From Nitrososphaerota archaeon (GTDB taxonomy: Archaea; Thermoproteota; Nitrososphaeria; Nitrososphaerales; Gagatemarchaeaceae), in the NCBI GenBank assembly GCA_029785825.1, contig JAFLYY010000001.1, positions 775,374-839,373 of the forward strand: a stretch of DNA of 64,000 nt. Reading direction: 5' to 3'. Every line of letters begins with the position of its first letter. Position 1 is the first letter of the stretch. A program made the translations under genes and the position numbers. Shown piece by piece: positions 8,502 to 16,749 of the stretch. The notes beneath the pieces are model-generated. The model was not told where the DNA came from. It worked only from the letters and a program-made list of their open reading frames with translations, and did not search any database.

Positions 8502-9344
8502 CTATCCGCTTATCCCTGTGACGATGCTGACCACCCCGCTCCCGATGGCGAGCGCCCCCAGGGCGACGACGAGGAGGACGATGCGGTTGCTCCCAGCCGC
8601 TCTGAGGAGGACGCGGATGAACACCAGCCCGATGGCGACGGAGATTATGATGGCCAGAAGTATCACTCCGACCCCTATGGTGGACACCGCCGAGCCGATA
8701 TCGACACCGGAGAAGATGACGCTGACCCCCGCCGCTCCGACAGAAGCAGGGATAAGGGCCAGGAAGGAGAGCCTGAAGGAATCCTCCGCGTTGATGCCGA
8801 GGAGGAGCATCGCAGACACTGTGACTCCGGACCTGCTCACCCCTGGGAGGGCAGATATCCCCTGGACGACTCCGATGATGATGAGCTCCTTCATAGAAAG
8901 GTCTTTGAGGCCTTTGGTGGGGTTTGCCTTCCCCCTCGCGAGGGCGATGATGGCCCCATCTCCCAGGAGGATGCACCCTAGGATGATCATCGGAATCCCG
9001 ACCACGGGCCCGGAGATGGAAGAAAGAGCCGTCAGATAGATCGACACCCCCACCACGGCCGTCAGCGCGGTGACTATGACCAGGTACTTCAGGAGGACTT
9101 TCCCCTCGTCGTCACCCTTCCCCACGAGCGCTTTCAGTACCCCCCACACCTCTCGCCTGAAGTAGAAGGTGGCGGCTATGAACGTCCCGGCCTCGAGGAA
9201 GAGCCCGAGCGCATAGGCGTCCTTTAGCCCGAGCCCGAAGAGGAAAGTGGATGCCAGTATGATCTGGGTCTTGCTGCTGACCGGGAGCCACTCGCTTACC
9301 CCCTGCACCACGCCCAGGACGATGCCGAGGAGCCAGTTGGTCAT
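8502..9344 (-). CDS. uppP: Undecaprenyl-diphosphatase family protein (UppP/BacA)
   Basis: This is an integral membrane phosphatase of the UppP/BacA family, 280 residues and about eight membrane segments. The two signature motifs are present: GVVQGVSEWLPVSS near the N-terminus with the catalytic glutamate, and GVVQGISALPGVSRSG in the second half. In archaea the substrate is presumably a polyprenyl (dolichyl-type) diphosphate recycled from glycan or lipid-linked sugar assembly. A protein mannosyltransferase at 61.5 kb would need such a lipid carrier. The ATG at 9344 is preceded by GGAGGG. Confidence 0.9.
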   Translation of the reverse strand: MTNWLLGIVLGVVQGVSEWLPVSSKTQIILASTFLFGLGLKDAYALGLFLEAGTFIAATFYFRREVWGVLKALVGKGDDEGKVLLKYLVIVTALTAVVGVSIYLTALSSISGPVVGIPMIILGCILLGDGAIIALARGKANPTKGLKDLSMKELIIIGVVQGISALPGVSRSGVTVSAMLLLGINAEDSFRLSFLALIPASVGAAGVSVIFSGVDIGSAVSTIGVGVILLAIIISVAIGLVFIRVLLRAAGSNRIVLLVVALGALAIGSGVVSIVTGISG

Positions 9345-9414
9345 CCCTCCGGCCGCCCCGCTCCATGTCGCTTAAAGCGTTCTAAAACCAGGGGGCCCAC
9401 AGGGGCTGGACACT

Positions 9415-9753
9415 ATGAACAACGGGACGCTTACGAACATATTCTGGGGGATCCTGCTGATCTGGTTCGGGGCGGTGGCCGGGCGGCTGGGCGGCGACCT
9501 CTTCCTTACCGTCAACTCCCCGCTCTTCGCCTTCGGCACGGGGGTCCTCCTCCTGGCCATGAACGTGGCAAGGTCGGCGCTCAGGCTGAGCCTGAGCGTG
9601 CTCACAATCGGGTTGGGGCTGATATTGGCTGTGGCGAACGGGTTCGTCCTGTTTTACAGGCAGTCGGTCCCCTTCCTCCCGGAGCTCCTGATCATCGCGG
9701 GCGTGGCGCTGGTGATCGGCGCCTTCAGGACCAGGAACTTCCAGACCTACTAG
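9415..9753 (+). CDS. Small four-helix membrane protein, unknown
   Basis: This is a 112-residue protein made almost entirely of four hydrophobic segments, starting NIFWGILLIWFGAVAGRLGG and ending with IIAGVALVIGAFRTR. It resembles small DUF5668-like membrane proteins but no function is known. A TATA-like TTCTAAAA lies about 30 bp before the ATG, divergent from uppP. Its 3' end overlaps the convergent ACT-V4R gene by 29 bp. Confidence 0.7.
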   Translation: MNNGTLTNIFWGILLIWFGAVAGRLGGDLFLTVNSPLFAFGTGVLLLAMNVARSALRLSLSVLTIGLGLILAVANGFVLFYRQSVPFLPELLIIAGVALVIGAFRTRNFQTY

Positions 9754-10543
9754 CGAGCTTCCCCTTCGCCGTGACGGTGAAGAGGCAGTATGGGTCTCCT
9801 GCCGCAGCGCAGCTCTTCTCTTCGCAGGCAGTGGCGCGTGACAGGGCCCTCTCAGCAGACCCGGCGATAAGGCCCCTGGTGAAGTGGCAGACCGGGACCG
9901 GCGACTTCACCCCGGTGCACTCGAACCCCTCTTCCAGCTTCATGCTGAAGGCCGAAAGGTCGGGCGCCGCTTCGACGATCTCCATCCTTCCCCACCCCAG
10001 GGCCGCGTAGAGCCCCGTGAACAGGTCGGGGTCCTTCGTCAATGCCTCCTCGCCCATTACCCTCGCGACGTCCTCCGTCCCCTGCCTTCCGACCGCGTGC
10101 CCCGCCCTGAAGAGGATGGACTCTCCGCCTGTCCCGAACATCTTGATGATGTCCTGGAACATGGCCCTCACCCCCGACTGCGGGAAGATCACCCCGCGCC
10201 CTGACGGGAAGTACATCAGAGGGAACGGGAAGCTGTCGACCAGGAGCTTGGACTCGGACTTCCTCACAACGACCTCCAGCGCGTACGGCGACCCTGCGAT
10301 CGCGCTCCTGAGCTCGTCCTCAGTCGTCCCCGCCTCGCCTTCGACGAAGAACGTGGCCGTGGACTCGCGGCTCTCGGGGGGCGAGCACTCGTTGACCAGG
10401 AGAATGTTGAACCCAGCCCCGCCCATCTTCGTGGCCAAGTCCCCCAGCACGCCGGGGCCGTTCGTCCCCTTCACCACCGCGTGGAAGAGAGGGCGTCCCC
10501 GCTCGAGCATCGAGACGCCAACGAAGCGCGGCGTTTGCTCCAA
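9725..10543 (-). CDS. ACT-like plus V4R domain protein, copy 1
   Basis: This is a 272-residue protein with an ACT-like region (about residues 18-85, VKGTNGPGVLGDLATKMG) followed by a V4R domain (about 100-260). V4R domains bind small hydrophobic ligands in cytosolic sensors and in heme/bacteriochlorophyll proteins. The V4R part ends with cysteines at FECTGVKS, PVCHF and ACEEKSCAAAGDPYC, which could bind metal. The TTG start at 10543 lies about 27 bp from a TATA-like GATATAC. It has two paralogues at 50.5 and 60.6 kb. There is no output domain, so it is probably a sensor or adaptor. Confidence 0.75.
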   Translation of the reverse strand: MEQTPRFVGVSMLERGRPLFHAVVKGTNGPGVLGDLATKMGGAGFNILLVNECSPPESRESTATFFVEGEAGTTEDELRSAIAGSPYALEVVVRKSESKLLVDSFPFPLMYFPSGRGVIFPQSGVRAMFQDIIKMFGTGGESILFRAGHAVGRQGTEDVARVMGEEALTKDPDLFTGLYAALGWGRMEIVEAAPDLSAFSMKLEEGFECTGVKSPVPVCHFTRGLIAGSAERALSRATACEEKSCAAAGDPYCLFTVTAKGKLASRSGSSWS

Positions 10544-10595
10544 CAGGTCTCCTTGCCCCGGTTCGGTATATCACCCTTTGGAGCCTGACGCGCGT

Positions 10596-10985
10596 TCAGC
10601 CGAAACCGTGCGAGCGGTAGTGGACGACGTAGGCCTCTTCGTAGGGGGTCACGAACGGACAGAAGGGGCACTTGAACAGGTTGTCGGGGAGGAGCTGGCC
10701 CGTGTCTTTCCTCCCCCTCCTCCTCGAAAGAGGGTCCGGGGTGTGGACCACCACGTGCTCCCCGCTCGTCTCGACGGCGTAGTGCTGGGGGTCCTTCCTC
10801 CTCGACGCGAACGCCTTCGCCAGCTCGGCGACCTCTCCTGGGGTCACCTTCCCCGCGATCTGGTCCACGACCACCCGGTCGTCCTTCACGAGCGCGACCC
10901 CTCGCCCTGCGAGCCCGTCGGAGACGGCCGACGCGAGCGATAACTGCTCGTCAACGGTCATCTCGCTGCAGTCGATGTCGATCAA
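10596..10985 (-). CDS. Small protein with C-terminal C2H2-like zinc finger
   Basis: This is about 129 residues. The last third carries FKCPFCPFVTPYEEAYVVH followed by YRSH, a classical C2H2 spacing; the rest is a mixed alpha/beta region without a recognised family. The frame is open to GTG 11036, but a TATA-like CCTTAAT at 11011-11017 lies about 28 bp before TTG 10985, so the shorter form is preferred. A nucleic-acid or protein-binding role is likely but not proven. Confidence 0.65.
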   Translation of the reverse strand: MIDIDCSEMTVDEQLSLASAVSDGLAGRGVALVKDDRVVVDQIAGKVTPGEVAELAKAFASRRKDPQHYAVETSGEHVVVHTPDPLSRRRGRKDTGQLLPDNLFKCPFCPFVTPYEEAYVVHYRSHGFG

Positions 10986-11120
10986 CGGTCGAGGTCCCCC
11001 TTCAGGGGGGATTAAGGCCTCTTGTGGCGTTTTCACGCCGTTTCCTCCCCTTTGCGGCGCTGACTTCTGTCACGTGGGGTGAGCAGACTATAGATAGAAG
11101 ACCAAGGCCGGGCGGCCCAA

Positions 11121-12362
11121 TTGGACAAGAGCGTCCGCCTGCTCGGGGTGGCGACCGGGATCAGGCTCCTCGGGTTCGCCATGATCTACCCTTTCCTCGC
11201 CCTCTACCTGAAGCGAGTCATCGGGCTCGGTTACGTCGAGGTCGGCGCCCTGGTCGTCCTGGTATCGATACTCCCGCTTGCGATCTCCCCGTTCGGGGGG
11301 CTGATAACGGACAGGCTCGGGCGGAGGAGGGTCTTCCTCCCCGGCCTCGGCGGAGAGGCGGCCGCCGTCCTGCTGGTCGCCCTGAGCATGGAGCTGAACT
11401 CGGTGGCCGGGGTCCTCGTCGGGGCGGCACTGGCCGGGGTCGCCGGGTCCATCGCGCAGCCCGCTATTCAGGCGTACGTGGCCGACCTCACCAGCATCCC
11501 GGACAGGACGATGGCCTACACCTGGGTGAGGATCGGGTTCAACGCGGGGTTCACCGTCGGGGTCGCCGCCGGGGGGGTCCTGATCGGCTTCATCGGTTTC
11601 CCGGGGACGGCTTTCGTCACGGCCGCCACGCTCGCCTCCGGGGTGGTCTTCATCTTCCTGATGCTCGACCCGTCCCCCTACGACGTCGCCCGCTCGAAGG
11701 GGGCGGCCGCGCCGGGCCACGCGCCGACTGTCACGGGTCCGGGGTCGCTCAGGCAGAGCATCACGACGCTCGCCCGCGACAGGACGTTCCTCATCCTCTG
11801 CTTCGCGTCGCTCTTCTCGGGAGAGATGTACGGGAACTGGAGCTTCACCTTCCCTCTCTTCGCCAACACGGTCCTCTTCGTCCCCTACGCGGTACTGGGG
11901 GTCGCGCTGGCCCTGAACGGGGTCATGGTGGTCCTCGGCCAGGCCCCCATGACCAAGATGATGACCGGGAGGAAGCACACGTTCTCCGCCGTGCTCGCCG
12001 TCCTGTTCATGGCCGCGTCGTTCGTCGCGATCGGAGGGCTGAGCCTCGTCAGCGGGCTGGCGGTCGTGTCGGTGTTCGCCTTCGTGGTGCTCCTGACCCT
12101 CGGGGAGAACCTCGGCTCGATCCCTTCGATGACGCTCCCCTCCAACGTGGCGCCCGCGACCGAGATAGGGTCGTACAACGGGGTGTTCGGGCTCTTCAAC
12201 GGGGCAGGGAGCAGCATCACCCCCGTCATTGCCGGGGTGATCCTGGCGTCCTTCGGGAACCACCTGCTGGTGTGGGGGCTCCTGGGCTTGCCGGGGATAC
12301 CTGCGCTGCTGTTGTACCGGTGGGCTGGCAGGAGGATCCCGGCCGCCGCGAACACGGTATAG
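11121..12362 (+). CDS. Major facilitator superfamily transporter
   Basis: This is a 413-residue, roughly 12-helix transporter. The signature loop between helices 2 and 3 is GGLITDRLGRRRVF, the usual G-x-x-x-D-R-x-G-R-R pattern. Substrate is unknown; the closest types by appearance are drug/metabolite exporters. It starts at TTG with a TATA-like ACTATAGATAG about 30 bp upstream (11087-11097). It is monocistronic and convergent with the next small membrane gene. Confidence 0.85.
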   Translation: MDKSVRLLGVATGIRLLGFAMIYPFLALYLKRVIGLGYVEVGALVVLVSILPLAISPFGGLITDRLGRRRVFLPGLGGEAAAVLLVALSMELNSVAGVLVGAALAGVAGSIAQPAIQAYVADLTSIPDRTMAYTWVRIGFNAGFTVGVAAGGVLIGFIGFPGTAFVTAATLASGVVFIFLMLDPSPYDVARSKGAAAPGHAPTVTGPGSLRQSITTLARDRTFLILCFASLFSGEMYGNWSFTFPLFANTVLFVPYAVLGVALALNGVMVVLGQAPMTKMMTGRKHTFSAVLAVLFMAASFVAIGGLSLVSGLAVVSVFAFVVLLTLGENLGSIPSMTLPSNVAPATEIGSYNGVFGLFNGAGSSITPVIAGVILASFGNHLLVWGLLGLPGIPALLLYRWAGRRIPAAANTV

Positions 12363-12364
12363 GC

Positions 12365-12637
12365 TCACATTTGCAGGGGGCTGATAGCAAAGGTGATGAT
12401 GACTGCTATTAACGCCGCGTAGACCCAGACTACGAAGCCAAAGGCCTTCGTGGAGTTGTTGGACGGGAAGAGCACCGCTGCGGGCAAGGAGAACACCCCC
12501 CACACCATCATTAGGACGACCACCGAGACCGACAGTTGCGAAGGGATGGTCGAGGGATTCACAAAAACCACGATGAGCGTCCATACGGCAAGAGGGAACA
12601 CCGGCATCGCGAGCCCCACGGCGTCGTTCCACCTCAT
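12365..12637 (-). CDS. Small three-helix membrane protein, unknown
   Basis: This is 90 residues with three hydrophobic segments (AMPVFPLAVWTLIVVFV; VVVLMMVWGVFSLPAAVLF; WVYAALIAVIITFAI). No family is recognised. It is convergent with the MFS gene, with 2 bp between stops. Confidence 0.55.
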   Translation of the reverse strand: MRWNDAVGLAMPVFPLAVWTLIVVFVNPSTIPSQLSVSVVVLMMVWGVFSLPAAVLFPSNNSTKAFGFVVWVYAALIAVIITFAISPLQM

Positions 12638-12712
12638 ACAGGAGAGAATCTCGGAGGCGGTTTCACTTACGCGTTTCTCGGAAAGTCCCCGGTGGGATGC
12701 ATAGGATCCAGC

Positions 12713-12820
12713 CTATGGTGCTACCTGCGGCCCATCGACGGGTTGCTCCCCAGCAGTTTGCTTCACGAGCCTTTCGAGCTCCAGTTGGGACGCCTCGACG
12801 ACCTTGTCTCTCCGGACCAT
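12713..12820 (-). CDS. Possible 35-residue charged small protein
   Basis: This ATG-started frame encodes a charged, helix-prone peptide (VRRDKVVEASQLELERLVKQ then a short Gly/Pro-rich end). It lies downstream of the gene at 12858-13289 on the same strand, and its ATG is the last part of repeat motif copy A. Support is only composition and position. Confidence 0.25.
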   Translation of the reverse strand: MVRRDKVVEASQLELERLVKQTAGEQPVDGPQVAP

Positions 12821-12844
12821 CAATGTCGATATCGACGTCGATTC
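12818..12844. repeat. 27-bp GATATC motif, copy A
   Basis: CATCAATGTC-GATATC-GACGTCGATTC matches, without gaps, sequences at 17613-17639 and 20581-20607. It lies 13 bp past the stop of the minus-strand gene ending at 12858. Confidence 0.55.
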
Positions 12845-12857
12845 GACCCTTGCGCGG

Positions 12858-13289
12858 TCAGGCGGGGCTCTGGATCATGTCGTTCCAGGCCTTGGCGACC
12901 TGCCAGGTCAGCCTGACGAACCCGGACTGGGGAGGGCGCTCGGGGATGGGCTGGAGCTTCAGCTGGTAGACCCGCGGCGTCTTCTGGTGCTTGGCGTCCC
13001 AGATGGCGACGTCCTTCTCCATGAACCCCAGGTCCAGGAGCTTCCTGATGAGCTTCGTGTAGAACCCGTGGTAGCTGTACTTGACGCCGAGCCTCCCCGA
13101 CTCGAGGTCCTTCGCGAAGAACCTGAGCTCCCTCTTGGTCATGGAAAGGGTGTTCACCTGCTTCATCCTGTCGATGGTGAGCCTCGCCACCTTGATGGTC
13201 TCGTCGCGGTCCCCGAAGAGGAAGTGGAGTATGTTCCCCTTGCTTACCGCCTCGCCGCTCCACCAGATCTTCATCCCCTTGCCTGACAT
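12858..13289 (-). CDS. Conserved-looking hypothetical protein, possible winged helix
   Basis: This is about 143 residues. It starts MSGKGMKIWWSGEA; the middle (ELRFFAKDLESGRLGVKY, LIRKLLDLGFMEK) is helical and could form a winged-helix fold. The ATG at 13289 is preceded by GGAGGTGA at the right distance; the frame is open to GTG 13301. Function is unknown. Repeat motif A lies just past its stop. Confidence 0.6.
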   Translation of the reverse strand: MSGKGMKIWWSGEAVSKGNILHFLFGDRDETIKVARLTIDRMKQVNTLSMTKRELRFFAKDLESGRLGVKYSYHGFYTKLIRKLLDLGFMEKDVAIWDAKHQKTPRVYQLKLQPIPERPPQSGFVRLTWQVAKAWNDMIQSPA

Positions 13290-13536
13290 ATGGAAGTTCA
13301 CCTCCAGGGTTCAAAATTAGGGAGCGGGTGAGTTTCGGCTCACCATGCGGTCAAGATGCGGGGATGGCGGCATCTCCTCGCACCCCGGACGGAGGGGCGG
13401 ACAAGTGGCAGACCCCATCGGCGGCCCCGGAAGGCGCGGCCTGTTTGTGCACCTGCGGGTGAACGGGAAACCCCGTCCGCTCTAACTGTATAGTGTACCC
13501 CAGAGGGTCATAAAACACCCCCCCGGACCAAAGAAT
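13290..13536. other. Non-coding stretch before repeat R1
   Basis: It contains the promoter region of the gene ending at 12858 (an AT-rich TTCAAAATTAG near 13310) and GC-rich sequence with only shadow frames. Nothing else is recognised. Confidence 0.3.
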
Positions 13537-13735
13537 CTCCCTTGCGTGGCAGGAGGTTTTCCGTGCGCAGCCTGTGACCCTCCAGGGGAACGGCCGCCCC
13601 TTGCGCCGCCGGTCCCTCCCTGACGCTGCTCCCCCGAACAGATCTCCGCCGCGCCATGCCATTTGTTTGGCGCGGACACCACCCCTCCACAGGCCTGGTT
13701 TTGCGTCACATTATCATATGTTTGAGCACGGACCG
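13537..13735 (-). repeat. ~200-bp repeat R1 flanking relBE
   Basis: It aligns over its whole length with 14246-14452 in the same orientation, about three quarters identical by eye. Shared blocks include CTTGCGTGGCA, TGCGCAGCCT, GACCCTCCAGG, GCTCCCCCGAA and TGGCGCGGACACC. On the minus strand it can form a perfect 8-bp stem CCGCGCCA/TGGCGCGG. Its last 53 bp recur at 16469-16521. Confidence 0.7.
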
Positions 13736-13783
13736 GAATCTGCGACGAGGCACGCCACGAAGGAAAATGTCCAGACATGGAGC

Positions 13784-14030
13784 TTACTCGTAAGCCGACC
13801 CTCTTGGGCTGATCTTGAATACGACGATTTCCTCGCGCTTGACAGTCGTGTAGAGGATCCGGTAGTCGCCTACCCTCAGCCTGAACGAGTTCGGCGCGCC
13901 TTAGTTTCTTGCACCCCGAAGGGTATGGGGTCGTCCACAACTCCGAAATTCTCTCTTCGAGCCTCCTTCTGAGGTCCGGAGAAGCTTCATCAAGAAATCT
14001 CTTCGGGCGCTGAGCCAGATAGACTCTCAA
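13784..14030 (-). pseudogene. RelE/ParE-family toxin gene with a one-base frameshift
   Basis: The N-terminal part (VYLAQRPKRFLDEASPDLRR ... SGCKKL) and the C-terminal part (PNSFRLRVGDYRILYTTVKR, VFKISPRGSAYE) together make a normal RelE-type toxin of about 81 residues, but they lie in two frames. One extra base near 13900-13903 (CTAAGG where CTAGG would restore the frame) separates them. It starts at TTG 14030, overlapping the antitoxin stop. Unless this is a sequencing error, the toxin, an mRNA endonuclease in the family, is inactive. Confidence 0.75.
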
Positions 14031-14203
14031 GGCTTGCGGGCCTTGAAGGGGACGGCCTTGCCCAGTCTATGCTCTTCAAGAGCCTCCCGAAGCGCCGACC
14101 TGTCGTCCTCTGTCATTTCCTCTGCCAAAGCCTCCTCTATCGAATCGAGCCGCTGCCGGATTAACCTCAGCTCTTTCTCGACCGCAGTCTGAGCCATCAA
14201 CAT
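14027..14203 (-). CDS. RelB-type antitoxin
   Basis: This is a 56-58 residue, highly charged helical protein (VEKELRLIRQRLDSIEEALA ... EDDRSALREALEEHRLGK) directly before and overlapping a RelE-type toxin gene, the classic antitoxin position. Starts at ATG 14203 or 14197 are both possible. It has no visible N-terminal DNA-binding domain, so repression of its own promoter would have to work through an unseen fold or partner. The partner toxin gene is frameshifted, so the antitoxin may be an orphan. Confidence 0.7.
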   Translation of the reverse strand: MLMAQTAVEKELRLIRQRLDSIEEALAEEMTEDDRSALREALEEHRLGKAVPFKARKP

Positions 14204-14245
14204 TCGACGAGTCAGGCCATGACTAAATCTCTTCCGTATGGGTCC

Positions 14246-14452
14246 CCCCCTTGCGTGGCACGAGGTGTTCCCTGCGCAGCCTGCGACCCTCCAGGTGAAT
14301 GCCCTTGCCTCCGCGGCCGGCCCTTCCCCGGGGCGCCCCTGATGCGGCTCCCCCGAATGGATCTCCTCCGCGTTCTGCCATCCGTCTGGCGCGGACACCG
14401 CCGCCCACGGGTCTGATTTCGCGTCACATCATCATGTGTTTGAGGACGGGCC
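14246..14452 (-). repeat. ~200-bp repeat R2 flanking relBE
   Basis: This is the second copy of repeat R1, upstream of the antitoxin gene on the minus strand. The stem seen in R1 is partly kept (CCGCG ... CGCGG). The end block (GCGTCACATCATCATGTGTTTGAG) matches the R1 end, split here as GCGTCACAT then CATCATGTGTTTGAG. It could carry the relBE promoter or encode an RNA. Confidence 0.7.
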
Positions 14453-14463
14453 CGCGCCACGGC

Positions 14464-15603
14464 TCACGCGCCGGTCACGGCGAAGTGCAGCACCGCTATC
14501 TGGCCCCACTCGTCTGCCGCGACGACGGTGTACATCCCCGGCGGGAACTGGCTGAAGACGAGCGGCGGGCAAGCCGGGTAGAGCGCGGCAGGAGGGCAAG
14601 GGCCTCCTAGGGTGTACGGGTTCCCGCCCGACCAGTATCCGGACGCGACGAGGGTGCTGGACATCCCCCCCGCGTAGTTGCCGGCGCCGTCGACGGCCAG
14701 CGCGACGTCGCTCTGCGCCTCGAACACGTACTGCGAGACAGGGAGGAAGTAGGGGCAGAACAGTTCGGAGTAGCCCGATATGCGGAGTGCGCTCTGTCGC
14801 GGGAGGTCGGACGGCCCGTAGTCTCCCGCGTAGACCGCGAAACCCGCGGGGAGCAAGCTGCCACACCCCCCGGGGGAGCCGAAGTTGCGTGTAGCGATCT
14901 TCCATAGAGACGCCGGCTGGACGGTGTTTTCTTGGCCCCTGAGGTTGAAGTCGAAGGCGGTCACTTCGACGCCGCCTCCGGGAGCAGCCGTCAGCGTGAG
15001 GTTGAGGCTGAGGCCGAGCGCGGGGCTGTAGGCAGACGCTCCCGAGGAGGGGAGGAGGTAGGAGGGCTCCCGGTAGGGGGATGCGGGGCAGGTGGGGTAC
15101 CGGATGAAAGAGTTGCTGACGGCGTAGGCCGGGGTGACGCAGTAGACCGACTCGTTGGTGAACCAGACGGAGTAGGTGGTATAGAGAGTCGTGCCGTTGA
15201 TCCTCCCGTACTGAGACGTCTCGTTGTAGACGTAGTAGCGGCCAGGGCCGTAGGATATCAGCGCCACCGGAGAGAGAGTCGCGTCGGAAGGAGCCGGGCA
15301 CTTCGGGACGCCCAGGTCCACGCACGGCACGACGGCCGGTGGCCCTTCCAGGACGAGGCCGCTTCGGACCACCGCCCACGGGCGCTGGGGCGCTGCGCCT
15401 GAGCCCGAGAGGGCCTGCGCCGACCCGATGATCACCAGCGCCGCGACCAGGACGGCCGCGAACACGAGGCCGCTTCTGTCCTCCAAGCTTCTTCGGGGTC
15501 TGCCGTTGGAGCGCGTTGCTTTTTTGGCTTCCTCTGCCGGGTTCTGTCCAGTCTCCGCTTGGTGGACGGTGGTCTTCCGGCCAAGTCGTTCGGTGGCGGG
15601 CAC
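14464..15603 (-). CDS. Membrane-anchored extracellular protein, unknown
   Basis: This is 379 residues: a charged cytoplasmic N-terminus of about 45 residues, one membrane segment (GLVFAAVLVAALVIIGSAQA), and a Ser/Thr/Tyr-rich extracellular domain with many Asn-x-Ser/Thr sites and about eight cysteines. The end (PGMYTVVAADEWGQIAVLHF) is beta-rich, like a cell-surface sandwich domain. GTG 15603 is the start. The class is the same as the anchored proteins at 16.8 and 17.7 kb, but the sequences are not clearly related. Function is unknown; an envelope role is likely. Confidence 0.65.
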   Translation of the reverse strand: MPATERLGRKTTVHQAETGQNPAEEAKKATRSNGRPRRSLEDRSGLVFAAVLVAALVIIGSAQALSGSGAAPQRPWAVVRSGLVLEGPPAVVPCVDLGVPKCPAPSDATLSPVALISYGPGRYYVYNETSQYGRINGTTLYTTYSVWFTNESVYCVTPAYAVSNSFIRYPTCPASPYREPSYLLPSSGASAYSPALGLSLNLTLTAAPGGGVEVTAFDFNLRGQENTVQPASLWKIATRNFGSPGGCGSLLPAGFAVYAGDYGPSDLPRQSALRISGYSELFCPYFLPVSQYVFEAQSDVALAVDGAGNYAGGMSSTLVASGYWSGGNPYTLGGPCPPAALYPACPPLVFSQFPPGMYTVVAADEWGQIAVLHFAVTGA

Positions 15604-15745
15604 AGGTCAGGCATCAGAGGCTCCAGGTTAGAGATGTAAGGACCGGTGCAAAAGAAGGTGAGGGCAAGATGGTCAACAGTGTCCTTGGGCGTGACCCGTC
15701 AACAACTTCAGATAGGCCTGCCGTCGGCGCTGCTCCGCTTCGAGC

Positions 15746-16390
15746 GTGATTTCTGAAGCCGCCCTTCTCTTCACGGCCGCGGCTGTGGGCATCCTCCACA
15801 TGTCCGCTCCCGACCACTGGGCGACCCTCCTCGTCCTTGGGCGGGTCGCGAAGTGGGGAAGGTCGAAGCTCCTCGGCGTCGGCATCATGACAGCTGCAGG
15901 GCACGTCGGGTTCTCTCTCGCCCTCGGCTTCGCGATCGTGGGACTCGGGTTCGCCTTCTCGGCACAGGTCTCGACCGACCTGACAATCGCGGTAGGGGCG
16001 GTCATGGTGGTAGGCGGCCTCGCCTACGGAGCAAGAGCGCTGAGGAACAGAACCCCCGAAGACTACGAGACGGAGACCCTTGACGAGCTGACCAGGGGCG
16101 AGGGGAAGTATGGCAAGAGGTTCCGGTACTTCGCCGTCTTGGGCGCGGCGCTATCGCCCGACCTGGCCATCCTCCCCGTTCTACTCCTCGCCATCCAGGC
16201 AGGACTGGGCTTCACGTTCGCCGTTGCGACGGTCTTCGGGGCCGCGTCGGTGGTCGCGCTACTGCTCTTCCTCCTCCTCGGCATGACTGGACTGGGCGGG
16301 ATATTCGAGAGGATACCCCCCGAATACAACGATGCAATCGTGGGATTCGTGATCGCGGTGGTCGGCCTCTATGTCATCGTCGTAGGATAG
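15746..16390 (+). CDS. NicO/UreH-like metal permease family membrane protein
   Basis: This is 214 residues and about six membrane segments. The motif HMSAPDHWATLLVLGRVAKW in the first helix and AAGHVGFSLALG in the next match the HxxxPDH...GH pattern of UreH/NicO-like nickel-cobalt transporters and their relatives. The middle loop is acidic (TPEDYETETLDELTRGEGKY). The start is GTG 15746. The substrate is not defined by sequence. It is monocistronic. Confidence 0.65.
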   Translation: MISEAALLFTAAAVGILHMSAPDHWATLLVLGRVAKWGRSKLLGVGIMTAAGHVGFSLALGFAIVGLGFAFSAQVSTDLTIAVGAVMVVGGLAYGARALRNRTPEDYETETLDELTRGEGKYGKRFRYFAVLGAALSPDLAILPVLLLAIQAGLGFTFAVATVFGAASVVALLLFLLLGMTGLGGIFERIPPEYNDAIVGFVIAVVGLYVIVVG

Positions 16391-16468
16391 GCGGAGACTG
16401 CACAGAACCCCTCTGGCGCCACAAGGCCGGGCTAGCTTCTGGAGTGACCGTTTGTTGAGCTGTGACCC

Positions 16469-16521
16469 CACCCCTTTACACTTCCAATCCCAAATCACAT
16501 TATCATATCGCTAGGAACGGA
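16469..16521 (+). repeat. Partial third copy (R3) of the relBE-flanking repeat
   Basis: These 53 bp align without gaps to the end of R1 (13680-13732): both begin CACCCCT, share the 14-mer TCACATTATCATAT at the same offset, and end ACGGA. R3 ends exactly at the TTG start of the next gene, so the repeat end may be a promoter. Confidence 0.6.
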
Positions 16522-16692
16522 TTGGCAAAGAAGGTGGCGATCTCCATCACGGTCGACCGGGACGTACTCCGGGACTTCGACAACGCGCTGCGTTCGGTGC
16601 AGTCGAGGGAGATAGAGAAGGGGAGGCTCTCGTCCAACCGGAGCAGCCTCATCGAGAAGGTCCTGAAGGACTGGGTCGACGGTCAGGTCTGA
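16522..16692 (+). CDS. Ribbon-helix-helix-type small DNA-binding protein
   Basis: This is a 56-residue protein beginning AKKVAISITVDRDVLRDFDN, a beta strand followed by a helix, then SNRSSLIEKVLKDWVDGQV, the usual ribbon-helix-helix layout of antitoxins and small repressors. The TTG at 16522 is chosen because the homology starts there and the AT-rich block of R3 lies about 25 bp upstream. No toxin gene follows, so it may be an orphan antitoxin or a free-standing regulator. Confidence 0.7.
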   Translation: MAKKVAISITVDRDVLRDFDNALRSVQSREIEKGRLSSNRSSLIEKVLKDWVDGQV

Positions 16693-16749
16693 GCGGCCGA
16701 GCCGGTCACAGCGTCCGGGCACGTCGCTGACGTGGGTGTGACAGCGGCC

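Noticed and set aside
13508-14408. Small proteins encoded inside repeats R1 and R2
   Set aside because: The frames in the two copies are Arg/Gly-rich and do not preserve a common protein as well as the DNA is preserved; an RNA or regulatory role is more likely.
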